31,701 nucleotides of DNA from CAZMXS01 sp964570325 (GCA_964570325.1 CAZMXS010000054.1:1-31701); one strand, 5' to 3'. Counted from the stretch's first letter, positions 1-8,805 are shown. Numbers and translations are program-made. The notes: a model not told the origin generated them from the letters alone.

Positions 1-127
1 CGGGGCCGGCCGGCCGCGCCCGGCCGGCACCCGGACCGCCCGCGCGCGCCAGTTTTTGATATACCCGCCAGCCAAGCAGCGCCAGCAGCATCACGGCGGC
101 GACCAGCGCTATTCGTTTCACTGACAT
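1..127 (-). CDS. N-terminus of a membrane-anchored protein, probably RND efflux membrane-fusion protein (partial)
   Basis: Reading leftwards from an ATG at 127 gives 42 open codons up to the window edge, so the rest of the gene lies outside. The peptide starts MSVKRIALVAAVMLLALLGW, a basic start followed by one hydrophobic helix (about residues 5-20). It continues with a basic stretch and a Gly/Ala/Pro/Arg-rich segment. This is the usual look of the inner-membrane anchor and linker of HlyD/AcrA-type periplasmic adaptor subunits of efflux pumps. A ribosome site AAAGGA lies nine bases before the ATG. The gene is divergent from trkA. The membrane anchor is seen; the efflux-adaptor identity is a guess from this short stretch, and any other single-anchor exported protein would fit. 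Confidence 0.5.
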   Translation of the reverse strand, partial: MSVKRIALVAAVMLLALLGWRVYQKLARAGGPGAGRARPAGP

Positions 128-205
128 ATCCGCAATTCCTTTCGGCGCTAATGCACTTTCCCAACCTGGCGCGCCCGGCTGGGCAGGCCGGCGCTCGCCG
201 CAAGT

Positions 206-221
206 CCCGATCATGATCGGG
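206..221. promoter_or_regulatory. 16-bp perfect palindrome, possible operator
   Basis: The sequence CCCGATCATGATCGGG is its own reverse complement. It sits between the divergent starts of the partial membrane protein (127) and trkA (325), about 80 bases before the former. Efflux-pump genes are often controlled by TetR- or MarR-type dimers binding such palindromes, but no regulator gene is visible here. It could also form a small hairpin. Confidence 0.35.
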
Positions 222-255
222 CCAACCCGCGCGCCGACAAGCCCGGATACCGGTC

Positions 256-285
256 TTGCTTTTCGGGTATTGAACGATCTAATAT
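256..285 (+). promoter_or_regulatory. Candidate sigma-70 promoter for trkA-trkH
   Basis: TTGCTT (256-261) and TAATAT (280-285) are separated by 18 bases, and the stretch around 280-288 is locally AT-rich in GC-rich surroundings. It lies about 40 bases before the trkA start. This is the best match in the divergent intergenic region but is only a pattern match. Confidence 0.4.
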
Positions 286-324
286 AAAGCATTCCTTTTC
301 CCCATGCCATAGGTAAGCAAAGCC

Positions 325-1671
325 ATGCGTATTTTAATCATAGGCGGCGGCAACACCGGCCGTAACCTGGCGATGAAGTTCTGCGATGAGCGGCACGACG
401 TGGTGCTGGTGGATAACCAGGCGGAGGTGCTCAAGGAGGTCGAGGGGCAGATTGACATCCTGACCATCCACGGCGCTGGCTCGAATCCGCGGATTCTCGA
501 GGAAGCCGGGGTTGACAAGTCGGACATGATTGTGGCCGTGACGGACCAGGACGAAGTCAACATCCTCGCCTGCGCGATCGCCCAACAGGCCGGCGTGGCC
601 TTCAAGATCGCTCGCGTGGCCAATCATGACTTTATTCGGCCCGCCTATTTCGATCTCCAGAAGATCGGTGTGGACCTCGTGATCAACCAGAAGGAGGAGT
701 GCGCCAACGAGTTGTTCAATATCCTGCGCATGCCCGGAGCGATCGAAGTGGTGGACATGCTGGACGGCCAGGTATACGCGGTCGGCATGCCGGTCCACAT
801 GGACAGCCCGCTGCTGCGAGCGCCCCTGAAGGCCTTCCCGGAGGCCGAGTGGCTGAATGTGATCCGCTTCATCGCCATCATGCGCGGCACGGAACTGATC
901 ATGCCGCGCGGCGACACGTTGTTCCTGGTGGGCGATGAGATTTACTTCGTCGGCAAACTCGAGGATATCGGCCGCTTCATGAAATGGGCCTGGCCCGAAC
1001 GCTCCAGCTTCGCCAAGATCATCATCGCCGGCGGCGGCGACACCGGCATTCACCTGGCCAAGCTGCTGGAAAAAACCGACGCGCAGATCGTGCTGGTGGA
1101 GGAAAACGAGGAGCGGGCCAACTACTGCTCCGGCGTGCTGGGCCGGACACTGGTGATCAAGGACGACGCGCTGGACAACGAGACGCTCGACAACATCGGC
1201 ATTGTTGAGACGACGGCCTATGCCGCGGTCACCGGCAACGATGAAAAGAACATCATCGGGTGCATGGTCGCGGCCAAGCGCGGCGCGCACTTTACGGCCG
1301 CCCAGGTCAGCAAACCGGAGTATGTGCCGATCATCAATAACCAGAGCGTCCTGGACCGCGCGGTCAGTCCGCATCTTTCAATGATCAACTCGATCCTGCA
1401 CTTCGTGCGCGGCAAGAATGTGAAGTCGGCCGCGCAACTGACCCGGCTGGCCGGCGAACTGCTCGAGGTGGTCATCCCCGAACGCGGCAAGTGGACCGGC
1501 AAGGCCATCAAGAATCTCAAGCTGCCTGAGGGAATTACCATTGCCTCGGCCCTGCGCAACGGCGAGGTGCTGGCCGCTACCGGCGAACTGGTATTCGCTC
1601 CGGGCGACCGGGTCGTCGTCTATTGCCTGCCCGGCGCCTTCAAGAAGATTGAGTCCATGTTTCGGAAATGA
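325..1671 (+). CDS. trkA: Trk potassium uptake system, cytoplasmic NAD-binding regulatory subunit TrkA
   Basis: The 448-residue protein has the two-fold repeat of full-length TrkA: two RCK units, each a Rossmann fold (TrkA-N) followed by a TrkA-C ligand domain. The first Rossmann glycine motif GGGNTG is at residues 7-12 and the strand-end acidic residue follows in VLVDN. The second copy, GGGDTG at about 236-241, is followed by VLVEEN. The length fits the double-RCK family (about 450-460). TrkA sits on the cytoplasmic face of TrkH and gates potassium flow in response to bound nucleotide. The ATG at 325 begins directly with the first beta strand, so no other start is needed. The stop overlaps the trkH start as ATGA, so the two are translationally coupled. 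The identification is secure. Confidence 0.95.
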   Translation: MRILIIGGGNTGRNLAMKFCDERHDVVLVDNQAEVLKEVEGQIDILTIHGAGSNPRILEEAGVDKSDMIVAVTDQDEVNILACAIAQQAGVAFKIARVANHDFIRPAYFDLQKIGVDLVINQKEECANELFNILRMPGAIEVVDMLDGQVYAVGMPVHMDSPLLRAPLKAFPEAEWLNVIRFIAIMRGTELIMPRGDTLFLVGDEIYFVGKLEDIGRFMKWAWPERSSFAKIIIAGGGDTGIHLAKLLEKTDAQIVLVEENEERANYCSGVLGRTLVIKDDALDNETLDNIGIVETTAYAAVTGNDEKNIIGCMVAAKRGAHFTAAQVSKPEYVPIINNQSVLDRAVSPHLSMINSILHFVRGKNVKSAAQLTRLAGELLEVVIPERGKWTGKAIKNLKLPEGITIASALRNGEVLAATGELVFAPGDRVVVYCLPGAFKKIESMFRK

Positions 1672-3119
1672 ACCCGCGCGCCGTCACCCATCTGCTTGCC
1701 CATATTCTGATGGTGCTGGGCCTGGCCATGGCCGCCTGCCTGCTCGCGGGGCTTTATTACGACGATCCTCAACCGGCGCGCCTGGCCCTGGGCATCACCG
1801 GGCTTACGCTGCTCCTGGTGGGATTGCTGGCCGCGCGCCTGACGCGGACTGAAGAATTGGAACTGACCCGGCGCGACGGATTCATCATTGTCACGTTCGG
1901 CTGGATTCTGGCCTCACTGGCGGGTGCGCTGCCATTCTGGCTGACGGGGGTCATCCCCAGCCCGGTCGCCGCGCTGTTTGAGACCATGTCGGGCTTCACC
2001 ACAACCGGCGCCTCCGTCCTCAGCCGGCTGAATGCCGTGCCCCGCGGCATTCTCCTTTGGCGGGCCTTGACTCATTTCTTCGGCGGAATGGGCATCCTGG
2101 TGCTCTGCGTCGCTGTGCTGCCCTTTCTCGGCGTGGGCGGCATGCAGGTTTTCCGCGCGGAAATGCCGGGCCCTTCCAAGGACCGGCTGACGCCGCGGAT
2201 CATTACGACGGCCAAATACCTCTGGTTTATTTACGTCGGACTGGTCATCGTTGAGGCGTTGCTGCTGAAATATGCCGGCATGCCGTGGTTCGACTCATGG
2301 TGCCACTCCTTTGCCTCCATCGCGACCGGGGGCTTTTCCACGCAAGACGCCAGCATCGGGTTCTATCATAATGTCCGAATCGAAATGATTGTCACCGTCT
2401 TCATGTTCCTCGCCGGCGTTAATTTCGCCCTGCACTATCGGGCGGTGACCGGTCAACCATTGAGCTATTTCCGCGATCCGGAGTTTCTGTTTTATCTGGG
2501 GGTTTGGGTAACATTCGGGCTGGTAGTCACGCTGAACATCTGGCATACGCTGTTCCCGACATTTCCCGCGGCGTTCCGGGCGGCGTTCTTCACCGTCACT
2601 TCGATCATGACCACCACCGGGTTCGCAACCGCCGATTTTGGTCAATGGCCCGCGCTTTCCCAGGTACTGCTGGTGCTGCTGATGTTCGTTGGCGCCTGCG
2701 CCGGCTCGACGGCAGGCGCGATCAAGCTGATCCGGTTCATGGTGCTGATCAAAGCCATGATCCGCGAACTGCGGGTGTTTCTCTATCCCCAGGCCGTGAT
2801 GCAGGTGAAGGTCGGCGGCAAGCCGGTCGAGCCGCAGGTGGTATCCAATATCGCCGCTTTTTTTGTCATCTATATGCTGATCTTCGCGGGCGCGACGGCC
2901 ATCATGTGTTTTTACGCGCCGGATATAACCACCGCCTTGACCGCGGTAGCCGCCACGCTGGGCAACATCGGCCCGGGCCTGGGCGCGGTCGGCCCCGTCC
3001 AGACTTATGCGGAAATACCCGACGCGGGACTGTTCCTGCTCACGCTCTGCATGCTGCTGGGCCGCCTGGAACTATACACGGTGCTGGTGCTGCTGCTGCC
3101 GAGTTTCTGGAAGAAATGA
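1668..3119 (+). CDS. trkH: Trk potassium uptake system, channel subunit TrkH
   Basis: A 483-residue polytopic inner-membrane protein of the TrkH/TrkG/KtrB family that carries potassium across the membrane. The four pore loops that build the selectivity filter are visible: FTTTGAS (TTTG at 111-114), IATGGFS (about 219-223), MTTTGFA (about 315-319) and LGNIGPG (about 432-437). Each has the filter glycine conserved in the family. Hydrophobic helices flank each loop, and the length matches TrkH (about 480). The start ATG overlaps the trkA stop by four bases, so the pair forms one operon and one complex. The downstream neighbour malQ is convergent, and a hairpin at 3219-3240 lies between them. Confidence 0.95.
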   Translation: MNPRAVTHLLAHILMVLGLAMAACLLAGLYYDDPQPARLALGITGLTLLLVGLLAARLTRTEELELTRRDGFIIVTFGWILASLAGALPFWLTGVIPSPVAALFETMSGFTTTGASVLSRLNAVPRGILLWRALTHFFGGMGILVLCVAVLPFLGVGGMQVFRAEMPGPSKDRLTPRIITTAKYLWFIYVGLVIVEALLLKYAGMPWFDSWCHSFASIATGGFSTQDASIGFYHNVRIEMIVTVFMFLAGVNFALHYRAVTGQPLSYFRDPEFLFYLGVWVTFGLVVTLNIWHTLFPTFPAAFRAAFFTVTSIMTTTGFATADFGQWPALSQVLLVLLMFVGACAGSTAGAIKLIRFMVLIKAMIRELRVFLYPQAVMQVKVGGKPVEPQVVSNIAAFFVIYMLIFAGATAIMCFYAPDITTALTAVAATLGNIGPGLGAVGPVQTYAEIPDAGLFLLTLCMLLGRLELYTVLVLLLPSFWKK

Positions 3120-3218
3120 AACCATCCCGCCACGCACCCGCATCACGCCGCCAAACGGCGCCGGCGCAAGCTATTCGCGCAGCCGCCGCTCGCTGACGTG
3201 GGGGGGCAGAACGCATGG

Positions 3219-3240
3219 TTCACGCGCCGGCGCGCGTGAA
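3219..3240. terminator. Hairpin between convergent trkH and malQ
   Basis: A perfect nine-base inverted repeat, TTCACGCGC / GCGCGTGAA, with a four-base loop (CGGC), lies between the trkH stop (3119) and the malQ stop (3310). A run of seven G precedes it at 3200-3206. No clear T-run follows on either strand. It may be a weak bidirectional terminator or a 3'-end stabilising hairpin. Confidence 0.45.
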
Positions 3241-3309
3241 TCCGCAGCCACGAGCATCCGCGACAGGTTTTCGCCAAGATGCGCGGATGAAACAGCCAGC
3301 CAAGCCAAC

Positions 3310-4842
3310 CTATGGCCGCAGGCGGCCGGTGGCCTGCACCAGATTGCGCAGCCGCTCGCACTGTTCCGGTTTGAGCTGACTCCACTCAAACCGCCAACGC
3401 CAGTTGCCGCCCATCACGCCGGGCACATTCATGCGCGCCTCGGAGCCAAGTCCCATGACATCCTGGAGCGGAAAAACCACCGTGTTGGCATTCGACCGCA
3501 GCGCCAACTCCATCAGATCCCATTGAATTTCCCGGCCGTCGGTCCGCAAGTAATCGAGAATCATCTTGCGCTCGGCGTCAATCTCCGCCTGCGTCCGGGT
3601 GCTGCCCTGCCCCGCCTGGCTGTGGAACCAACCCACGGTTGTATCATTGTCATGCGTGCCGGTGTAAACCACGCAGTTTGGCGGATAGCTTTCAGGCCGA
3701 AATTCGGCGGCCTTTTCGTCATTGCCGAACGCAAACTGGAGAATGCGCATGCCGGGGAATTTGAAATGATCGCGCAACTGTTCGACATCCGGCGTGATAA
3801 CGCCCAGATCCTCGGCAATGATCGGCAGGTCGCCAAGCGCCTTGAGCATGACGTCGAATAAATCCTGGCCGGGACCGGGCACCCAACGGCCGTTGATTGC
3901 CGTTTTCTCATGGCCTGGTATTTCCCAATACGCCGCAAAACCGCGGAAATGATCAATGCGGACAATATCCACCATGCGAAAGATATGTTTCATCCGCGCG
4001 ATCCACCAGGCATAGCCGGTCTCGCGATGCGCAGGCCAGTTGTAGAGCGGGTTGCCCCAGAGCTGGCCGGTCGCGCTGAAATAGTCCGGCGGCACGCCGG
4101 CGACAACGGTCGGGAAACCCTGCGGATTTAAGAAAAACAACTCCGGATGCGCCCAGACGTCGGCGCTGTCATGCGCGACAAAGATCGGGATATCACCGAC
4201 AATCCGGATCTTGCGATCATGGCAGTATCTCAGCAGTCGCGCCCAGTGATCGGCAAAAAGGAATTGTTCGATTTTCTTGTTACGAATCGCCAACCGGTAT
4301 TTCTTGCGCGCGGCTTTGAGCGCTTCGGAATCACGCCGCCCGAGCTCGGGCTCCCACTCGGTCCAAGGCCGCAAGTCGTGCGCCTCTTTGAGCGCCGCGA
4401 ACAAGGCAAAGTCATCCAACCAATACGCCTCCTCCTCGCAAAAACACTCGTAAGCCTTCTTCATCTTGGCTGAAGCCTTGGCTTCAAATGAACGACAGAC
4501 CTGTTTCAGCACCGCCATTCGCGCGATGATTACCGGACCAAAATCCACCGTATGGGTCGGAAACTTCGGGAATTTTTCGAGACGGGCCTTGGGCAACAAC
4601 CCATCTTTCACCAACCAGTCAAAACTGATCCAAAGCGGATTACCCGCATACGTGGAGAGCGACTGATACGGCGAATCGCCATAACCCGTCGGCCCGAGCG
4701 GCAGGATCTGCCAGAGATGAAGTCCCGTCGCCTGCAGCATATCGGCGAACTTGCAGGCCTGGGGGCCGATTTCGCCCATTCCGTACGACCCGGGAAGAGA
4801 TGTGGGATGCAGTAAAAGGCCGGCCTCGCGCGGGAAGTTCAT
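3310..4842 (-). CDS. malQ: 4-alpha-glucanotransferase (amylomaltase), GH77
   Basis: A 510-residue cytoplasmic GH77 enzyme, the usual length of bacterial amylomaltases. It transfers segments of alpha-1,4-glucan between maltodextrins and frees glucose. The N-terminus has the family signature LLLHPTSLPG and then GPTGYGDSPYQSLS. The three catalytic acids are in place: nucleophile D297 in VRIDHFRG, acid/base E344 in IIAEDLG, and the transition-state stabiliser D398 in GTHDNDT. The start ATG at 4842 has a ribosome site AAGGTGGA five bases upstream. A LacI-family-type palindrome lies 16 bases before the start, of the same kind as upstream of the giant amylase gene (23379-23394). GtrA and greA-like genes precede it on the same strand, but the 85-base gap and its own operator suggest separate control. 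Confidence 0.95.
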   Translation of the reverse strand: MNFPREAGLLLHPTSLPGSYGMGEIGPQACKFADMLQATGLHLWQILPLGPTGYGDSPYQSLSTYAGNPLWISFDWLVKDGLLPKARLEKFPKFPTHTVDFGPVIIARMAVLKQVCRSFEAKASAKMKKAYECFCEEEAYWLDDFALFAALKEAHDLRPWTEWEPELGRRDSEALKAARKKYRLAIRNKKIEQFLFADHWARLLRYCHDRKIRIVGDIPIFVAHDSADVWAHPELFFLNPQGFPTVVAGVPPDYFSATGQLWGNPLYNWPAHRETGYAWWIARMKHIFRMVDIVRIDHFRGFAAYWEIPGHEKTAINGRWVPGPGQDLFDVMLKALGDLPIIAEDLGVITPDVEQLRDHFKFPGMRILQFAFGNDEKAAEFRPESYPPNCVVYTGTHDNDTTVGWFHSQAGQGSTRTQAEIDAERKMILDYLRTDGREIQWDLMELALRSNANTVVFPLQDVMGLGSEARMNVPGVMGGNWRWRFEWSQLKPEQCERLRNLVQATGRLRP

Positions 4843-4857
4843 TTATTTCCACCTTCG

Positions 4858-4871
4858 GTTAAACGTTTTAC
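4858..4871 (-). promoter_or_regulatory. LacI-family-type operator upstream of malQ
   Basis: Read on the malQ strand the site is GTAAAACGTTTAAC, a 14-base palindrome centred on CG with one mismatched pair. It matches the perfect palindrome upstream of the giant amylase gene (GTAAAGCGCTTTAC) at 11 of 14 positions. The AA-nCGn-TT core with central CG is typical of LacI/GalR-family sites such as those of MalR and CcpA. Its place just before the malQ start suits repression. Binding is inferred. Confidence 0.5.
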
Positions 4872-4927
4872 GCCATAAACAACTACCCTTGTTTGCGTTG
4901 CTTGTCTATGCTTTTTTGAATATCCTC

Positions 4928-5431
4928 CTAGCCTTTGAAGACCAGATACTTGCGGCAAACGTAGTTCACCGCCAGCGAAGCCACTGCGTTGGCCACGTAA
5001 GCAGCGGTAGTGGTCATGCCGAGAAATCTGATCAAGCCCCATCCAATCGCCGTGCCAAGCGCGAAACTGACCACGGAAACCATGTAGAACAGGCCGATTT
5101 CCACCAGCTTGCTATGGCGGCCCGGTTTGAACACCCAGTATATATTAACAATATACGCGGTCATGTTGGAGAAAAAGAACGTGATGACCTTGTTAATGAG
5201 GTAACGCGTCGAACGGATGGACTCCTCAACGGGGATTATGTCCAGTCCCAGCCAGTGAATAACCGGCACCATCGGATCGCTCGCGCTCAACGCGGGGAAT
5301 ATCCGCCACGACAACAGATAGAACACCCCGACATCCACGACGGTCGCCACGCCGCCGGCCATGCAGTACTTGATGAACTGGATAAAGGGGTGTGCCTCGC
5401 GCTGGAAAAACTGTCGGATGATATGCTTCAT
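4928..5431 (-). CDS. GtrA-family membrane protein
   Basis: A 167-residue protein with four predicted membrane helices, the GtrA family pattern. The first helix begins in FIKYCMAGGVATVVDVGVFY, the typical G-x-x-T-x-x-D signature of these proteins. The C-terminus has the expected AYVANAVASLAVNYVCRKY segment (usually N-F-x-x-x-R-x-x-V-F). GtrA proteins are thought to help move polyprenyl-linked sugars across the membrane or to partner with glycosyltransferases. I chose the ATG at 5431 because the family begins shortly before helix 1. The frame stays open to an ATG at 5524, adding 31 residues that look nothing like a membrane protein. The stop lies 86 bases before malQ. No glycosyltransferase partner is adjacent. 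Confidence 0.8.
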   Translation of the reverse strand: MKHIIRQFFQREAHPFIQFIKYCMAGGVATVVDVGVFYLLSWRIFPALSASDPMVPVIHWLGLDIIPVEESIRSTRYLINKVITFFFSNMTAYIVNIYWVFKPGRHSKLVEIGLFYMVSVVSFALGTAIGWGLIRFLGMTTTAAYVANAVASLAVNYVCRKYLVFKG

Positions 5432-5538
5432 GGGATGACCATTTACAAGTGCCGGATGCCCATTAAAGGGCTGATGATTTTCGATTTGCGATTCGCGACC
5501 GATACAACCCGGCGCCTGTGTCATGCGCTATTCAGGTT

Positions 5539-7752
5539 TCATCCCTCAGATTTTGCATTTCCGCCAGCAACATCTTCGCCCCGCGCCCAAGCCATGATTT
5601 CCGGCGGCAGGCCGGAAACCGCGGCAATGGTACATTCCACCGGACCGCTTGCCAGTTCCATGGTGACCCGGTCGCCCGGCGCTTTGCCTTCCAAATCCCG
5701 GGCCAGCTTGGAGGTGCAGGAGATGATCCCGCGCTTTTCATCGCTATCCCATTCGCCCAGCAAATAGAATTGCTCCTCATGCCCGTCCGGATAGGCCAGC
5801 CGCACGGCGGTGGCCAGGCCGGCCTTGTCAGTCGGCAGCCCGCTGAAATCGGTCGGCCGCACATCGTGCAGCATCTGCTCCAGTTCCGCCTTGCGCCGCA
5901 ACAACAGCCCCTGCTGCTCCTTCGCCGCCTTGAACTCGAAGTTCTCGCGCAGGTCGCCATAGCTGCGCGCCACGCCGATCTCGCGCGCAATGCGCGGGAT
6001 TTCCACGTTGGCGATCTTCTCCAACAACGCCTGGCGTTCGCGGTAAGTGCGCTCCGAAGTCACCGGGCCGCGCGCACCCGGGCGGGCTTCGGACTTCGAG
6101 ACCAGCACATCCGCCAGTTCAGGGAACAACTTAACAATGTGGCCCATCACCGATTGGCGGTCCACCGCCGGCCAGGCCGGCGTGCCGCGAATGCGCTGAA
6201 GCATCTCCCGGCGCTTGGCGTCGCGCATGTCGCTGAAACAGGCCTTGAGCCACTCCTTCTGCTCGAAACGCTCGCGCAGTTGATTCTGCGCGCGCAGGCG
6301 GACGCCGCTGTAATCCTTCTCCAGTTCGTCCAGCGCCAGCTCTCCGATCACCGACAGCGGCCCCAGGTTCCATTTTTCGATCATCTGCGGATTGCGCAGC
6401 ACCCAGAACATGAACTCCACCGGGGCCACCCGGGCCGTCACCGACTCACGCAGCAAGGCCGCGCATTCCGCCTCCTTACCGGCGGCGATCAGGAAAGCGA
6501 TGGCTTCGGACAGGCAGCCCACCTCGAACCGCGGCAGCAGTTCCAGCAGTCGTTGCAGGGTCGTGTCCCGGTCGGTTGCCGCCAGGAATGCGAAATAGGG
6601 ACCCACCAGCCGCGCCGGCAGGTCGGCCAGCACCTTCAGCATGGCATCGCCCGCCAGGCCGGCGCGCGCAATACTCGCCGCGTCCACAATCTCCGCGGGA
6701 ACGCGGGCGGGCACCGCCAGCATCGCGGCGCGCACAGGCAAGCCGGGTTGCCGATAGCTGGCGCCTTTGACGACAAAAGCCAGGCGTTGCCCGACCGCGG
6801 CTGGGCCGTTGGGCGGCAGGGATCCCAGACTGGCCGGGTCTTCAAGCAGGGCCTCGACCTTGGCCAGCACCTGTTCCATATCCCGCTCGGCAATGAGCGC
6901 GGCCACCCAGTCCTCGTCAAACGCCTTGGCCTTGGCAAGCAGTTGGATCGGATCAGTGCGTTTGGCGGGCAAATGGACCAGCGGATCGCTTTTGAGCCCC
7001 TTGCGCGCACCTTCCCAGAAACTCTTCCAGCCCGCCTCGGGAATAAGCGACGGGGTCAACCGCTCCTGAAGCTGCGCGACGTTCAGCGGGCCGAAGCTGC
7101 GCAGCGCGATCCGCACTACTTCCGCGGGGTTGTCCCGGATCAGCGCCTGCATCGCCGCCGGATCCCGATGCCGCCGGCTTAACAGGTGGTCATCGTCCAG
7201 GATCTGGACCACCTCGGCCGCATAGGCCATGGACATTTGATGAGCCTGTCGGCGCTCGAAATCAATTTCCACCCGCGCGTAGAAAACGTCCGTGGATTTG
7301 ACAACTCCAAATCCCCAAGTGCGGTCGTAGCAGAGCACGCCAGGCTTCAGCGCGAGCAGCACTTGGAGCCGACGAACACATTCTCGCGGCGGGTGCTTGC
7401 CAAAACCGGCCTGATCCGCCAGGGTCCGCGCATCGCGCGTGCCGCCTAATGCCATCACCGCGATCTGATCCCAAGCAGGCGGATTGGCGGGATCAATCGG
7501 CAGCTTTTCCAATCGCAGCGCCATGAGCCGGAGGCCTTCGGTGGTCATTTGCCGTTTAGCCAATGTTTCCTGCAACATTTCAGCCCAATTACCTGCCGGC
7601 CCGCCAATCTCATCCCGCGCCAGAACGGTAATGGCTTGGAAGAGCACCTCCACCGGCAATGATTCGGCTTCAAGTTGTTCGAGGAACCAGTCTTCGCGCC
7701 GGGCCGGATCAGCAAGCAAACTTTGATTTTCAGGATTTTGCATGGCGCGCAT
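5539..7752 (-). CDS. greA: GreA/GreB-family transcript cleavage factor with long N-terminal extension
   Basis: The last 175 or so residues of this 737-residue protein are a complete Gre factor. A coiled-coil domain has the acidic tip SYGDLRENFEFKAAKEQQ, with D600 and E603 corresponding to the tip acids that coordinate the catalytic magnesium in RNA polymerase. The globular C-terminal domain follows (YLLGEWDSDEKRGIISCTS to the end). Gre factors rescue backtracked RNA polymerase by stimulating transcript cleavage. E. coli GreA is about 158 residues; the roughly 560-residue helical N-terminus here has no motif I recognise. Chlamydial GreA has a comparable extension, so this is a PVC-type trait. 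The start at 7752 has GGAG nine bases upstream; 7743 is also possible, and the frame is open to 7860. Confidence 0.85.
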   Translation of the reverse strand: MRAMQNPENQSLLADPARREDWFLEQLEAESLPVEVLFQAITVLARDEIGGPAGNWAEMLQETLAKRQMTTEGLRLMALRLEKLPIDPANPPAWDQIAVMALGGTRDARTLADQAGFGKHPPRECVRRLQVLLALKPGVLCYDRTWGFGVVKSTDVFYARVEIDFERRQAHQMSMAYAAEVVQILDDDHLLSRRHRDPAAMQALIRDNPAEVVRIALRSFGPLNVAQLQERLTPSLIPEAGWKSFWEGARKGLKSDPLVHLPAKRTDPIQLLAKAKAFDEDWVAALIAERDMEQVLAKVEALLEDPASLGSLPPNGPAAVGQRLAFVVKGASYRQPGLPVRAAMLAVPARVPAEIVDAASIARAGLAGDAMLKVLADLPARLVGPYFAFLAATDRDTTLQRLLELLPRFEVGCLSEAIAFLIAAGKEAECAALLRESVTARVAPVEFMFWVLRNPQMIEKWNLGPLSVIGELALDELEKDYSGVRLRAQNQLRERFEQKEWLKACFSDMRDAKRREMLQRIRGTPAWPAVDRQSVMGHIVKLFPELADVLVSKSEARPGARGPVTSERTYRERQALLEKIANVEIPRIAREIGVARSYGDLRENFEFKAAKEQQGLLLRRKAELEQMLHDVRPTDFSGLPTDKAGLATAVRLAYPDGHEEQFYLLGEWDSDEKRGIISCTSKLARDLEGKAPGDRVTMELASGPVECTIAAVSGLPPEIMAWARGEDVAGGNAKSEG

Positions 7753-7921
7753 TATTAAGGACTCCACGCGCATGAGTAAAGCGTTATGCGGAAAATAACG
7801 GCGGCCAATCGCGAGTCCAGCGGCCGGCCGGCACCCGCCCGACTGCGCATATTTCTCCAAATTTCAGCCAATCCCGGTGAGCGCCGCCGTGCGCCAGGTG
7901 TCAAACCCCATGAAAGGACCC

Positions 7922-7949
7922 TTTACAGAAATCGCGCATGGCGTACTAT
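7922..7949 (+). promoter_or_regulatory. Candidate sigma-70 promoter for the 8002 gene
   Basis: TTTACA (7922-7927) and TACTAT (7944-7949) are spaced by 16 bases, 53 bases before the ATG at 8002. It is the best promoter-like match between the divergent greA-like gene and the secreted-protein pair. Confidence 0.45.
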
Positions 7950-8001
7950 AAAGATGGGGATATGAAGGGCGGACAATGGTGAAAAAGGAACATGGTGGCG
8001 C

Positions 8002-8805
8002 ATGAAACCATCACTGAATGTTTGGGTTAGAGTAATTACCCCGATTTTGCTGTTGACGGGCCTGGCGGTTCAAGCGGCGGATCCGGTGTATTCGGTCAAT
8101 CGGTTCGGCTATCAGAAAGTCAGGGCGCTGGCGGAGAATTACCGGTTGGTAGGAATGCCGTTTACGGTAAATCCGGCGACACCCAACGAGATTATCGGCG
8201 ACCAATTGACACCTGGCCTGAACCCGGCAACGGCTGACACAATCATCATGTGGGATCCCGTGGGCCAGCGCTATCGCAGCGTCTACTACCTGTTTGAGGA
8301 TCCAGAAGACCCCGGTAATCCATACAATTACAAATGGATTGACACCGGCGTGGATCCCAACGTCGTCGTCACGAGCGAAGTTCCCGCCGGCGTCGGCTTC
8401 TGGGTTCGCACTCGCCAGCCGTCGGACCAGAGTGTGACCCTGATCGGCGAGATTGCTACAGAAGGCGCTTTCACCAACATTATCCGCCCCGGCATGCAGA
8501 TTCTGGCTTATCCATACAGCACACCGATCGCCATCAACGATATGGCCTTCGTGGCTTGCGGCGCGCAGGCCGGGTCCGGACCGGAAGACGCGGACACCAT
8601 CTTTACCTGGGATCCGGCAACGCGGACCTATCGTTATTATTACTTGCTCGAAGACGTAGGCAATATGAACTACAACTTCAAGTGGATTGACATGGGGGTC
8701 GAGCCCAACGAGGTGGCCACCAATCGGATCATGCCCGGGCAGGCATTCTGGTATCGCCACCGCGGAACCGCTGCTTTCAATTGGATTGAGCAGAAGCCCT
8801 ATTGA
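8002..8805 (+). CDS. Secreted protein with two-fold internal repeat (SVN..GY type), function unknown
   Basis: A 267-residue exported protein. A Sec signal peptide occupies about residues 1-25, with likely cleavage after VQA. The mature protein begins DPVYSVNRFGYQKV, a start I associate with repeat-rich secreted proteins of Verrucomicrobiota-like bacteria. It contains two copies of a module of roughly 60 residues. The first runs DTIIMWDPVGQRYRSVYYL through YKWIDTGVDPN to PAGVGFWVRTR. The second runs DTIFTWDPATRTYRYYYLL through FKWIDMGVEPN to MPGQAFWYRHR. Both are rich in aromatic residues and look like beta strands. A PEP-CTERM-like gene follows after 53 bases on the same strand, so the two are probably co-transcribed. 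I do not know its function; surface adhesion or structure is possible. Confidence 0.8.
   Translation: MKPSLNVWVRVITPILLLTGLAVQAADPVYSVNRFGYQKVRALAENYRLVGMPFTVNPATPNEIIGDQLTPGLNPATADTIIMWDPVGQRYRSVYYLFEDPEDPGNPYNYKWIDTGVDPNVVVTSEVPAGVGFWVRTRQPSDQSVTLIGEIATEGAFTNIIRPGMQILAYPYSTPIAINDMAFVACGAQAGSGPEDADTIFTWDPATRTYRYYYLLEDVGNMNYNFKWIDMGVEPNEVATNRIMPGQAFWYRHRGTAAFNWIEQKPY

Noticed and set aside
5518..7182. 554-codon plus-strand open frame opposite the greA-like gene
   Set aside because: Antisense shadow: composition rich in Arg, Gln and His, no ribosome site, and the minus-strand gene has clear Gre motifs.
7782..7800. CGTTAT / ATAACG inverted repeat before the greA-like gene
   Set aside because: Six-base arms with a seven-base loop are likely by chance, and no second copy was seen in the window.
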